From the NCBI GenBank assembly GCA_958299035.1, contig CATQJL010000305.1, positions 72,260,792 to 72,324,791 on the forward strand: a DNA stretch of 64,000 bases. The letters run 5' to 3'. A program made the position numbers and the translations under genes. The stretch comes from Cylicocyclus nassatus. Its lineage: Eukaryota; Nematoda; Chromadorea; Rhabditida; Strongylidae. Shown piece by piece: positions 32,649 to 44,690 of the stretch; within the stretch, counting starts at the first letter, position 1, and each line of letters begins with the position of its first letter. The notes under the pieces were generated by a model, which worked only from the letters and a program-made list of their open reading frames with translations, did not search any database and had not been told where the DNA came from.

Positions 32649-35600
32649 GACTCTCCTTCCTTACTGAGGAGTTCCGGGGAGATTCTCTGAGCTCCTTTCC
32701 GTCTGAGGGAAGGGACGAAACGGAGTGTTCAAAAACTTTTTCTCTTTTATTCAATATAAGCTATAATATGTATGAGCTATTATAACTGGTTATGTGAGAT
32801 ACGAATTACGATTGAGAAGGAAATGCTCAAATGACAAAGTTAGTGCTATTTACCCAATTTTTGCAAATGGCTGGCAAGAAGTTTGAACTAATAAATGCCC
32901 GCTATGAGCACAAACTCAATTTATTCAATAAACTCGATTTTCGCATAAATATGACCTTCAATAAGGAGCCAAAATCGATAACACCGATCCACTACGATAG
33001 ATGAGCTGTCAATAACTTCAAGAGGTTTTTTGCAGCGTTGGATCAAGTTCAAAGCTAATTTTAGTATTTTTCCATTATCGTATACGAGCCAGGAAAGCCC
33101 CAAACACTAGTCAACCAGAACAGCTACCTTTTTCTCGTTGCGGTGCCTTATCACCCCTGACCGCTAGTTATTTGCACTGCTCTCATCGCTCCGCTCATAA
33201 TTTATATGCGCCGTAACTGCGATCTCACTCTTGGTGTCACATTAACTACCTCTCTTTGACATAACCCCTCCCCCTTCTCCTACCCTGCTAAGCACTTCCA
33301 ATGGTCCACAAAACCCTGTGTCTGCGTTCAGAGGAGCGTGGTCGTCGTCGTTACGCGTCCGGGTGCTGTCACAATATTGCTATGAGCAGGGATGGGCGCT
33401 CGGCCGGTCTCTGACTACCATCCATCTTGTCATGTCATCCATCCTTCTCATCCCCCTCAGACCCCCCTTCTCCCCCTCCTATCGACCCCCTACACACACT
33501 GATCGATCAATATCTATTGGTATACCGCTCCGTGTTAATTCGGTTGATTTATAGGATTTGTGTGTCTCGCATGCTATCAATCTCATTATTTACTCAATTA
33601 ACGCGCTTGATCAAACTGCTCCGACTTTATCGTAGATGTGCGAGGTCATTGAGTAATGAGAAAGTGTGTTAGATTCCTGGCTCTCGGTAAACTAACTTAG
33701 ATCTTGTCATGGCTGTAAAAATTTAGAACTTCAAAAATGAAATTTAAGCCTTCAGAAAAAGCGCAAAAAATTTGATTCTGAAAAAGTGAGTTATCCTCAA
33801 AATTGCGGACTCAGCATTCTGGAAACTTCTCCTTTGTAATCAAGCAGGTCAAGAACCATCTTGTGTAAACCCTAAGTAGTGGAATATATCGTCTTCCATA
33901 TAAATTCTCGAAAAAATCGATTTTTCACTGTTTCTTGGACTAGTCTGGGTTACGGTAACTGCAATTTTTCCGGCACCCACTCAAATTTTTCCATTTCTCC
34001 CTATTTCCGTTCAGTACCACCCACATATCTATTCTCTACATTTTATTTGTGTTTTATTCAGCAGTATTCTATTTCATCGGATATTCAATATATACCGCAT
34101 CTAGTCGAAGTCTAAATGCATAAACAATTTTTTCATGCCTCAAAATATTGACTCCTTTGGTGCCTTTCCTATTTTTGGGATTTTTGGAGATCCTCCCCCG
34201 CTTATTCTACTTTTTTAAATTTTTGTAAATAGATACCGCTCTCTTTCTGATAAATTCTTCATTTATGGCTCGTCCGCACAAAGGCAAATCCGCTTGCATC
34301 TCCTCTATTTGTCGATCTACTTAACTCGCGCTTTAAGCGTTCGGCTTAATCTTCAATCATTTGTTCGATGCCAAGATAGACGGAGTAAACAATAGTGTGG
34401 TTTTATATTACTAGGCAATTTCCGATGATTTTTTTTTGAGTGGTGATATCGATTTTTCAAGAAATATTTGTCTAACTTTGCCTGGGAGTATGGATTTTTC
34501 TAGTTAAACAGTGTTTTACAACGCAATTTGAACCTCACTACCCTAGTCCATACCCTTACCCTCTTTAATTTACCCTTCATACCTCCAATATCGAACCATT
34601 CAAATAATGCCGAACCCTTGAGAGTACAGCCGTCTCTCCTTTGCTCCATTCCGGCGCGTGCCTGTTAGCATTTGTAATTCATCTTAATTGAGCGATGAAC
34701 CTATCATAGAGCCCCAGCACTGTTCCCCCCCCCCAAAAAAAATGAACACAAACATTGATGAATTTGATATCTTTGCACAGATGTTAGTTGTCTCAGCTCA
34801 GCTATGGTATCACATCCAGGTTTCTCGAATTTTCTGCTAAATATTCTTCTGGATTTGGGCCGATGCCAGACGCGAGCGAGCGATTTTCAACCTTGATTGA
34901 TGTTGTCGATGGCCCTCCGACCTGCTAACCATTTATCATGTTCCTGCGTCGCTAGATCATTTCGAGACCACATGGGAGAACTGCCTATTCCTGAGGATTT
35001 GCTCGTCCCTATCATGCTGAATCCCTCCATTCTTTAGAATCTGTTTATTTTCGATATTCTACAAAAAGCAGCAATCTTCTCCACGTGGTGGATTAGTTCC
35101 CTTTCTCAGATGAGGAGCCGATTTTCGGTTTTTTTTGCAGGACTCAATGTATCTTGGAATCTTAGATTAATAGCTTTCCTCTTGTTTTTAAATTGCGTTA
35201 CGATCAAAACTGGCATGAATTCATAACTTTCCCAACGTCTAAGATTCTCGATCATTGCCATAGCTTGACAAGTGTCGTGCCTCCTTCATTTTCAAATTGT
35301 TCCAATTTTTCAAGTCTGTTAGTCACCAGCAACAATTTCATGTCAATCTTGAGGTACTGCACTGTTTTTCAAGTAATTATTTCATTCACTTATGAGCTCT
35401 GGCCCAAGATTTGTATTTAAATAGTTCACCGTAATTTCCGGGAGCCCCCCCCCCCTTCTCACCCAGGAAGGTGAGTCACGATTCTTCTAAAGTGGCCTAC
35501 GTAATCCATGAAATTGTACAAATGGCGTGTTTATACTTTTGAAACTGAGAAAATTTTTGAAATGGAAAAAAATTTTGTTCATTGTTTTCGGCTTATTAGT

Positions 35601-37601
35601 CCGTAAAAGTTGGGTATTGCAAAAAAGTTTTTGGCAGCATACCGTAATAGATGACTTATTGTTAGTTAACTGATTGTACGGTGTCGGTTAAAATAGAGCC
35701 TGATTCAAACTTCATGAGCTAAAGGCATGCAATATTTCTTCTCCATACCTTTTATAATATTAGGTTGGCTAACAACTAATTTCCGTTGCTTTGCGGCTCC
35801 TACAAATATTGCAAACAGATTTTTGACCATTGTTTGGTATCTGAACAAAGCAATTCTATTAGTTGAAATCCAAAAAATTAGTCTGTCTATGAAGAAGAAG
35901 CGCTAAGAAGTGAGTATCCCAACTTTTTCTTTATGCGCAAACGTGGAAATTTCGTCTTTTTTTTTATTCAAAAAAAATCAGAACGAAAGTTCACAATTTG
36001 TGCTGCTATTCCCAAAATAGAGAAAACTTGTGTTGTGTAATCAGATACTACAGTAAGAAAACGAGCTTGAAAACTCGAAGAGCAAACTTTGGAAAATTCA
36101 GTCATAATTGAGCATAATCTCCTTATGATTGAAGAATTATGGTTGGTTTATGTTCGATAGTAGAAGCTTTGTACTACTTTCTCTCAGAAAATCACGGATA
36201 AAAATCTATAAGGAAAGTTCGTGATTTTGCCAAAACGAAATCATTTTTAGCCAATCTGATAATGAGAACTAGTTAAGATTTCTCAATAACCTGAAGAACT
36301 AATAGTTTTTAGATAGCCAAGTACCTCGTGAAGAACGTTTCTGCTTTCTCTAGCATGATTTGAGAGAGTAACTCATTCACTAGCTCGCCCATACCTCAGG
36401 CCATTTGCGGTGTCTTCAACACATATCAATGCGCTGCGGCCGGCTTTGTACTCGCCGCCTCGATATGGTACTTTTGACGGCAGATGCCCGGGTTCTCATC
36501 GGGTTGATAGCATCCGAGGGGCCCGTGTAACTGCTCTAGGATCCACTGAATTGCTCTCGACTACTTGTCCGACAACGTTTCGAGGGGGTGCTCCTAGCCG
36601 TCGTTAGCGATGCACCGTGTCTCAATGCTCGGCCTCTCTATTATCTATTATCTTCTGCTCCTGCTGCTGCTCTTCTATGCGATAATTGCTCTCCGGCCCT
36701 CTTAATCCATTGCCAATCCGCTATTTCTACGTTACAAATTCACCTTCGAGTCTAGGAGTCGATATCCGATCCATTAGCTCTTTTGAATTGTCTCATAAAA
36801 TGCTCTTTTGATGTGATTTACTCTCTTCGCACTGATGTGCAAAGTCAGAACTTCTTTCGAACTCATTTCGCTTAATTGCATCGTACTTTTGTTATCACAT
36901 TTAAGCAGAGCGGGAGGATGTCCTTTTCATTTTTATCAAAATTTATGAACGAAAGACGGCACTGCGAGTATTTTTTTTTACTTATTTACTGCCTGATTAT
37001 ACTTTCTTCATTCATTTTTGCTCAACTGCAAAATGAGATAGAAGAATTATTTAAGAACTACATAATTTGAACTCCCCCCTCCCTGTTTTTCATCTTAAAA
37101 GCTCTTTTCGAGTCTTCTATTCCTTTGCGTATCACTAGCCACAATGCTGTGCTGCTCATTCTCATTTCAAATTTTTCCGCCGATGACACCACTGAGCGAA
37201 GTTTTTTTTGAAGACCCAGTAATCCCACTCATTAGTCTTTCTTATAGCGTTGTATAGAAGAATTGATTCTTGGAGTTCTTCTAGTCAATGGGAAGTCCAA
37301 CTCATCGTCTTTTGTGGAAGAATCAAGCCCACTTTTTCTGCTTTTTCGCAACTTTGCTTTTCAATTTTGGACCACTTTTGAAATAAATATTTTCTGAGTG
37401 CTCACTATATTGTAGGAATAAACTAGTAATAAAATTGAAATGATAATGCTTCTTAAGTGTAACCATAGTTAAGATGGAAGAGATTTAGAATATTTTGTGA
37501 GAACACTTCATAACGTCACTTTGTTTCGTTCCTTCCCTTAAACGAAGTTTAAAATGAGTTCTAGGTCTTCCCCGGAACTCCTCAGTAAGGATGGAGGACC
37601 G
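32649..37601. mobile_element. 5-kb element bounded by 80-bp inverted repeats
   Basis: Left end CTCTCCTTCCTTACTGAGGA followed by GTTCCGGGGA...GGGAAGGGACGAAAC is mirrored at 37515-37601 (GTTTCGTTCCTTCCC...CCCCGGAACTCCTCAGTAAGG). The interior is AT-rich with C/T-rich tracts (33250-33500, 35430-35465) and no ORF above 81 codons. It is either a large non-autonomous DNA transposon or an autonomous one decayed beyond recognition. It ends about 480 bp before the Wnt start codon. Confidence 0.6.
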
Positions 37602-38061
37602 TCTTGTATTTACTTATACTTACTTGTTGTTTTTGTAAATCCATAAAGTTTGTTTGATTACATTATTGAGCTTTTTATATAGGGTTCTTAAGTGTCTGGA
37701 GGGATAGAAACGAAAAAGTTGGAAAATCAATTTCGCAAGTAATTTTTTTTGCTACGCATCTCAATTTTGCTAATACTTAATGCTTCCACTCTCGAAAACT
37801 CATGTACTACAATGATTGTCACAAATAATGTTGTGTATAGGAATGATCCCTCACTTTATTTGTAGAGATATCTGCATTAATTATGATGGCACTAACACCT
37901 CTCATCAACCTAAATTCAACATAATGTTATGAATTTTTTTTCAATCGTAGGTGGTCGCTAAGCTCCGTCAGTCGTATGCAAATTCGTTGTTTTCCTTTAT
38001 TTTGTGTGAACTAGAATATTCTTCATTTCTTTAATTTCAGAGAACACTCATTCAAGGTTTT

Positions 38062-38071
38062 TGTCTTGCAG
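38062..38071 (+). promoter_or_regulatory. Acceptor before the Wnt start codon, possible trans-splice site
   Basis: TGTCTTGCAG ends 13 bp before the ATG, and another acceptor (TTAATTTCAG) ends at 38040. A 3' splice site this close to the first codon is the usual position for spliced-leader addition in nematodes; an upstream 5' UTR exon is the alternative. Confidence 0.4.
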
Positions 38072-38084
38072 ACAAACCGCTGTC

Positions 38085-41000
38085 ATGCGGTGTCTCATTC
38101 TTTTATGTACTGTATTTCATGCGGTTCGCTCAGTTTTAGATGCTTCATGGTGGTGAGTATATTCATAAAAATAATTTAAACAACATTTTCAATTTTTCAA
38201 ACTAGTTCTTACTTCTATCTTTCAAAGGCATCCATTTGCATAGATCTTGAATTACGGTAGTCGCAGAACTTCATTCAAGTTATAAAATAAAGATTTCTGC
38301 ACGTTTTGGATGCAATTTCAAGGAATCAGCTTGACAATCAAGTAGAGACAAAAGCAACCTCAAAGGGTTTTTTGAATAGTTTCGATTTTTTTACGGGAAT
38401 AATCTTTGGCGCATCGAACGTATGCTGCAGATAGTAACTATTGTTTATTTTCTACGATTGCTAATTTGCAAATGCTAATAGTCTGGAAGGGGGGGGGGGC
38501 AAGGCAAAATCAAGAGATTGATTTTCATTTTCTCGCATATATGAGAAAATTTGAATTTTATGAGATGTAACAACGACGATAGCCGGATTTAGTGCCAATT
38601 TATTTACCTCTCAAAATAAGTAAAAAATTTTTGATAGCTGATTTGATGCTTTGCGATCTCTTTTCATTATTACGCTGAAAGTTAGGGGGTTCGGAAAACC
38701 GAAGATTCTCGAAACAGCGGCTTATTGTCCGGGCTTTGCTTATTTTCAATAAGGTATTATATAAAATGTGGTAGATGTTTGAAAGCAGAAATATAAAATC
38801 TGAAACATGGCGGCTAGGAAGAAAAATGAACTATTATAATTGCTTGACAGCTCATCAATCATGAAGATTTCTGCTAAAACTGTTGGGTTGACATCGTTTT
38901 GCATAGCGAGCACGTATAGCGTGCAATTGCACAAAAATTCCAATCAGCTGCTTTGTCTCTCATTAAAAACTGTCAATTGTCTTCGTAAATCGAAATCTAG
39001 CTATTCCAATAAAGTTTGTCTTCTTTTGCAGGTCATCCGTCGCACAGCTTTCTACATCCCTAGCCGGGCAAAGCGCTAGACCCGTCTGCTCATTAAGAGG
39101 GCTGTCGCCAGGGCAGGTACAAGTTGTTACCGTAATTATAAAAAATGCTATTCTGAATCATCGGAGTCAAATTTGATTTTAGGCGAGAATATGCGATCTT
39201 TTCAAGGATCACATGCCAGCTGTAGGTCAAGGTGCACAAACGGCAATTCAGGTAGGGTCACTGATTTTTTATTCGGAATATAATTTTTTGGAGTTATTGT
39301 GGTCCGGAATTTTTTTCTGGGGTTCCTCTATATATGTGAATACCGTAAGCTTTTCATATTGCTCTTGCACCTGCTACAATCGCTGAACGAAAAAATATTT
39401 TTTCAGGAGTGCCAATATCAGTTCAAATCAAATAGATGGAATTGTTCAACACCCTATGGATCCGGAATTGTCGGACCAATTCATAAACTAGGTATGCAAC
39501 CTTCATTTTTTTCGCGTTTTACCTAGAAACTAGACAGAGATGGTAAACTCTGTCTGATCACTTATTTTGAATTTTTAGGAACGCGTGAGGCTGCCTTCAC
39601 CTACGCCATCCTCTCCGCAGGTGTTACTCATGAGATTGGCAGAAGGTGTAAACAAGGTATGTAAGATGTTCCAAAATTCTTCGAATTATAGTAGTCTAAG
39701 CCCTTAACCAATACTTCAGGGTTTTATGATGTATTTCCAGGATTACTCGCGTCATGTGGTTGCTCAGAAGAAGCAAAACCAAAGAATGTAGCCGACGATT
39801 GGACATGGGGAGGATGCGGCGATAACGTAGACTATGGCTATCGATTTGCAAAGTGAGATTGATTTGTTCGTGAAAATGAATCGGTGGACTCACAATAATT
39901 GATTTATTCAAAGCTTACTTTGTACATTGTAATGTTACAATTGTTATGGGTTGCTTACAGTATTTTGCGGAACTGATTAAGGCAAAATCGAGAGCGACTA
40001 ACGTGTCCTTCTGATTACATAATGATTTAAAATTTTGTTAGCAGAATTTCATGCGTACTCTCAAAAATTTACAGGTGACCTTGGGAATTTTAGGCTTAAT
40101 CTAACAAGGGAAGGATAGTTGGATGCCGCGGCCATTCCTAATGATATGTATACCAAAAAATTCGCCTTCGAATGCAGATTCTGAATCTGTGCTCGAAATC
40201 TGCGAAACGATCTTTTGAAGAAAGTTATGAACTTTTTTCCTTGAGAATTTAGCCTACTTTTGGATAGTAAAAATCACCAGATTTGATCTAGCTTACCATT
40301 TGATGCTACTGAAGAAAATTTTAGACGTAGTAATACTTATTTAGACTATCTGGATCATACTCAGCATTTGGAAAGGGAAGAAAATTTTTTTATTGATAAT
40401 TTTGACCCTCCGCAGGAACGCAATTTTGTTTTAATGAAAAAATCATAACTCCATTCAGATTATCGTTTCGCAGATATGAAAGACAGTTTACGAACCAGCA
40501 TTCAAAAGCGCATTTTTTGGTATACAAATCATTATGAATGGCTACGGCATCCAAGTATCCTTCCCCTGTAAGAATTAGAGAAAGTTTGAAGGAAAAGCGC
40601 TAGATCTTTCACTTTTTTCAGTGGTAAAGGATTTTATCGTTTGCTTTGGATTGTACAAAACCAAAACGATAGCAAGAACTTTATTAAGTTGACCTTATTC
40701 TAGTTAATTAATGATTTTATAAGGTTCACCGGTTCAAAGCTCTGCTGTTTCTTTCGTGAGTCTTTTGTAAGATTTCAGTTTGTAACACTTGAGAAATGTC
40801 TCCATACAGTATTAGTACGACTACAGCCAATCTAGTAACCCAAGAATTGTCAAATTTTCCTTAGGAATTAGAAGTGCAAGTTTCCTATTCTTACTAAGTA
40901 TTTTCTCTTTCTGTTGTAGTTTCCAATTTAATATATAGTACAATAAGAAATTTTCCTAACATTGGGTCACATTGAATGAGAATGAATTATAATCGTAGCC

Positions 41001-42338
41001 TCACTATATGAGGTACGAAAAAGCGTTAAAAACGTTGAACATTTCTTGTTTGAGCCTGGTCTTTTGATGATAGTGATAGTTTTTTCCAACTGTAACCTTT
41101 TTTAAACTTTTTTGCTTTTATACCTGTAAAGCGAAATAACAAAAACAAGTAGTATTTTTGAAATTTGAAATATCGATTTTCCTGCATATTCTCTTGCCAC
41201 TCCACAGTACTTTTATACCCTGCACAATATTTGACTTCAAAAGGTCAAACGCTTTTTTAGATATTCAACTATATGATTTCTAATTTAGAAACTTCATCGA
41301 TATTCGAGAAAAGGAAAGGGATCCAAAACGTGATAACGACCACGGTCGATCTTTGATGAACAGACGAAATAACGAGGCAGGAAGAAAGGTGCATAGCGGA
41401 GCTTTCACTTTCGTTCCTAATAAATTCCATTTTGCAGTTTTGTAGTTCAGATTCTAAAACGTCATACGGCTCCGAAGTGCAAGTGTCACGGTGTGTCAGG
41501 AGCTTGTAATCTGAAGACATGCTGGATGCAGCTGCCAACAATGCGACAAGTTGGGAATATACTTCAGAATAAGTACAAGAATGCTATTCGAGTACAGGTC
41601 AGGATTTTCTACGATATTTCTAGAATTTTAGTTTGTATGGGCTAATTTGAATAGTAATGTACGTTATGTGACCGGGAAGCTCCGACATCTGCCATAAACG
41701 ATGCATGCCAACAAATCACATCAGCACCGTTTACGCAGGCGGAGCCGATTGGTGAAAACCTATACAGTTCAACTGACTTTTCTAACCTAGGTGAATTCAC
41801 GAGGTAACCTACAACTGGTCGCCGATCAACTTCCGAAGGATCCCGGAGGCAGAAGGAAGACAAGGGCGTTGCCAACTGACCTCGTTTTTATGGACGATTC
41901 GCCCGACTACTGTAGGCCAGACCGTGCAGCCGGGACTTTGGGTACACAGGGACGAATTTGCAGGTGAGGAAAGAAAAGAAATTGTAAAAAGTAGTAAGCG
42001 AACGGTTTGACGTTGCAAAGCGGCTGCGAGCCCTCATGTAACTGCTGGAGCGCGTGAGTTCCACTCACTCAAGACCGAGATACGCTCGCGTTCCGCGTCG
42101 CGGCCCTGTTTTATATGGGTATTCGCCTTCGTCCGGGACTAGCTTATAACACCATAAAAGCAAAATTTTCAGACGAGGTTCCGATGGAGCAGACGGTTGC
42201 GATTCGTTATGTTGTGGACGAGGCTATAACACCTACACTGTCGAGCAAACCACAAAGTGCAACTGCAAGTTTGAATGGTGCTGTAAGGTTGTGTGCCAAA
42301 TGTGCACGAACACCACGCAAGTTGATATTTGTAAATAA
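38085..42338 (+). CDS. cwn-2: Wnt ligand, CWN-2/WNT5-like, ten coding exons, complete
   Basis: Secreted lipid-modified signal for Frizzled/ROR-type receptors, acting in cell polarity, migration and neurite guidance. Exons: 38085-38152, 39032-39116, 39183-39251, 39407-39491, 39579-39656, 39741-39852, 41289-41388, 41451-41597, 41791-41963 and 42173-42338. They sum to 1083 nt (360 residues plus stop) with every phase matching. Visible: a signal peptide over residues 1-20, [25 protein letters not shown] (glycosylation site N86), [33 protein letters not shown] with the palmitoleoylated Ser215, [20 protein letters not shown] and a Cys-rich end. All 24 mature cysteines are present. GTQGRIC, ECQYQF and LSPGQ favour the WNT5/WNT7 branch; calling it CWN-2 rather than another nematode Wnt is moderately sure. 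Intron 6 (1436 bp) hosts a MITE. Confidence 0.93.
40105..40568. mobile_element. CAAGGGAA foldback MITE inside Wnt intron 6
   Basis: CAAGGGAAGGATAGTTGG...CCATCCAAGTATCC-type arms of about 130 bp end at CTTCCCCTG, flanked by TAA on both sides. The termini resemble those of 43419-44118 (GATACTCGG, then GTATACC), but this copy lacks the tRNA-like boxes. Length 464 bp. Confidence 0.8.
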
Positions 42339-42536
42339 GACAATATTTCTCTAATAAGCGTATTCGCAAGCCATACTAATTTGCCCTTCTTTGAAATAGG
42401 TGCTCTTACTCATCAAAAAAGTTTTGAATATGATTTTCTCACATGTTTTTGCTATCTGAGCATCAATTCCAACTCCCTGATCTAATTTGTATATAATGAC
42501 TATGATTCTGATTGAAAAGCCAAAACGTGCAGTATT

Positions 42537-42542
42537 AATAAA
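42537..42542 (+). terminator. Likely polyadenylation signal of the Wnt gene
   Basis: AATAAA about 200 bp after the stop codon, the first canonical hexamer downstream. Confidence 0.55.
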
Positions 42543-43418
42543 GTGACCTCTAAGATTGCTTTACCCACTCTCCAAAAGACACATAATATAATTATTTGCA
42601 TGTGCTGATTAGTAAACCTAAACAGATTTCTATGATCAAGACATTTGTATGCTACAATATGAGTAATCATTTGTCGCTTTCCGTATCTGGATATCCATCA
42701 TGTTTTCTAGATAAATTCTGGTACTCTATGTTTGATGTGCTCTATATGGCGCAAAGATTTTGGTGTGTGCGATAAATGTGCTGTCATAGTCGATTGTGAA
42801 TGACAATTAACACAGCTAGTGATTAGCTGCTGTTGCGATCCTGTGAATTGTGAACAACGAGGCACCGGACTAAAAACTCCTATGGCTTAGTTAAAGAAGT
42901 ATTTACTATGCAGTCGGATCTTTTTAAATGTACTAAATGTAATTGTATTGTACTGCAATAATTCAAAATGTCGGGGAACTTTGCCCCTCAAGAAACAGAT
43001 TGCCCTAGTCGTTGCATTCTCCTAGAAATCAGGCTGAAGCTGACGGCAACATTCTCAAATTTCAGAGGGGTCAAAATTTTTTGAGAAGAGAGCAGGGTGT
43101 TGCGGCTCGGTAGGCTCAGCATCGCTTTGCCTCGCTCGACTTCCTGTGCAACCTTGCACTTACTGCCTACAAACCCTTGCGCCGGTTAGCTACTCCGGCG
43201 CATCCGCCCCACAACCTGAGTACAAGACCCGCGGCTAGATTACATTTTATGCTTATGACAGAAGACTACATTAGGAAGAAACTAATTAAGCTACGAAAGC
43301 ACCTAAACTAAAGAGAAATGAATATACGGGACGCGTCCGCCTCATCCCAAGCCGCCGACAATCACCAGACTGATTGCAATACATGATGTCAGGGAAATCC
43401 ACCAAGGTCCGCCTCTTA
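42543..43418. other. No gene seen
   Basis: A GC-richer patch at 43090-43240 (GGCTCGGTAGGCTCAGC and following) stands out but has no mirrored partner here. Confidence 0.4.
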
Positions 43419-43597
43419 CAAGGGAACGATACTCGGTGTCCGTGGCCTTTTTAAATGAGATGTATACCATTACACTCGTCTTGGAACGGTGATTCCAAAT
43501 CCTACTTCCGTTTCTGCTAATCGCTTCAAAGATGTTATCATAGATCGCGCGGTGTTTGGCTCCTCAGTGAAAATCCGTCGGAGCACCAATGTCATAG

Positions 43598-43680
43598 GTG
43601 CGCTGTGGCCTAGTGTTTAGTGCGATAGTCTCATGAGTTGATGCGAGTCTAGGTTCGAGTCTGTTTGTGTTTTTTAGTTT
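43598..43680 (+). promoter_or_regulatory. tRNA-like pol III A and B boxes, left arm
   Basis: TGGCCTAGTGTTTAG (A box) and GGTTCGAGTCT (B box, 43652-43662) are 46 nt apart, followed by TTTTTT as a pol III terminator. T-arm pairing is poor, so it is a relic or promoter module and not a tRNA. Confidence 0.5.
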
Positions 43681-43861
43681 TGCGTTGCCTCAATTAACCT
43701 TCTTTCACATCCTCAAGTTAAGTGAACGCTCTTACTCTCGAAAAATGTGGAATTTTGGAAAAAATGACTACTGTTTGCGCTAAAATGTATTCAATGGTCA
43801 TAGATCGAGTAAAGCTTTTTCAAACAAGCTTAATTGAGGCAAAAGTAATGCAAAAGTAAAA

Positions 43862-43935
43862 ACGCAAAGGATTTGAACCTACATCAACTTATGAGGCTAT
43901 CGCACTAAGCATTAGACCAGAACGTGGTCGCGGTA
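43862..43935 (-). promoter_or_regulatory. tRNA-like A and B boxes, right arm
   Basis: Minus strand TGGTCTAATGCTTAG and GGTTCAAATCC, the mirror of the left-arm module with more substitutions. Confidence 0.45.
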
Positions 43936-44434
43936 GAGGCCGTTCCAATGACCATATTTCCCTTGAGCGGCCAAACTTGGATCGAAATTCCTTCACAACT
44001 TCTTTCAGAGAAACGATTAGCAGAAACGGAAGTCAGAATCGGAATCAGCGTTCGAAAACGAGTGTAATGGTGTACATCACGTCTCAAAAAGCCACGGACA
44101 TTGGGTATCGTTTCCTTGTTAATCGTCTCCGCGTAGAAAAGTTACGAGCCCCTCGGCTCCCGGTACCAACCTTACGCTAAAGCTTTATGCTTTCCCTGCG
44201 CGTCAGCGCGGCACAAATCAAAACCTATAACAATCACTTTGCTCAACCGCCAAAAGAAGACTTCATCCGCGGGAACTTCCTAAAGGAGCTGCCAAGCACT
44301 CAATAGAAAAACGTGAGAAGCAAGAAAATATCAAAACGAGGTTAGAAATTGAAGAGGCATATGACGCCGATTGCGCGGTCTCATATACCCTTCGACTTGG
44401 CAACGCGCACAGCGAGAAGAGGTCCAGGCGCGAA

Positions 44435-44690
44435 TATAATATCTACTGCATGACGAAGGCGGTTGCCCAGATAGGTTGAAGGCTGTCGCGCACGTGGCGC
44501 GCGGGCAATTGTCAGCCATGGAGCGCACACACGCTCGCTCAGCGGTCATCCACGGAGCGCGGCGATACGACAGCCAGCCGCTGACCGAGCGTGCGCGCGC
44601 TACATGGCTGACAATTGCCCGCGCGCCGCGTGCGCGACAACCTTCAGCCTATTTGGGCAACCGCCTTCGTCACGCAGTAGATATTAATAC
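44435..44690. mobile_element. GC-rich foldback with about 115-bp arms
   Basis: The left arm ATATCTACTGCATGACGAAG through GGGCAATTGTCAGCCATG is repeated inverted as CATGGCTGACAATTGCCC through GCAGTAGATATTAAT, with a loop of only some 30 bp. Transcribed RNA would form a long hairpin. Confidence 0.8.

Larger units (their letters stand above)
43419..44118. mobile_element. CAAGGGAA foldback (PIF/Harbinger-like), intact
   Basis: CAAGGGAACGATACTCGG...GGGTATCGTTTCCTTG flanked by TTA (43416-43418 and 44119-44121). Arms of about 270 bp (43419-43690 and 43850-44118) surround a 160-bp AT-rich spacer. Each arm contains tRNA-like boxes pointing inward to the spacer. The uninterrupted structure gives the empty-site model for 16579-18299. 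No transposase. Confidence 0.8.

Noticed and set aside
33250..33500. C/T-rich tract as promoter or coding region
   Set aside because: Proline/serine-rich translations come from the low-complexity pyrimidine run; no conserved motif seen.
41388..41451. Alternative acceptors (TTTTGCAG, TTTTGTAG) for Wnt exon 8
   Set aside because: They give the wrong phase after the AAG-ending exon 7; only TAGTTCAG before ATTCTAAAAC keeps the conserved CKCHGVSG frame.
43598..43680. Functional tRNA gene
   Set aside because: A and B boxes are present, but acceptor and T-arm pairing fail and the sequence lies in arms of a repeated foldback.
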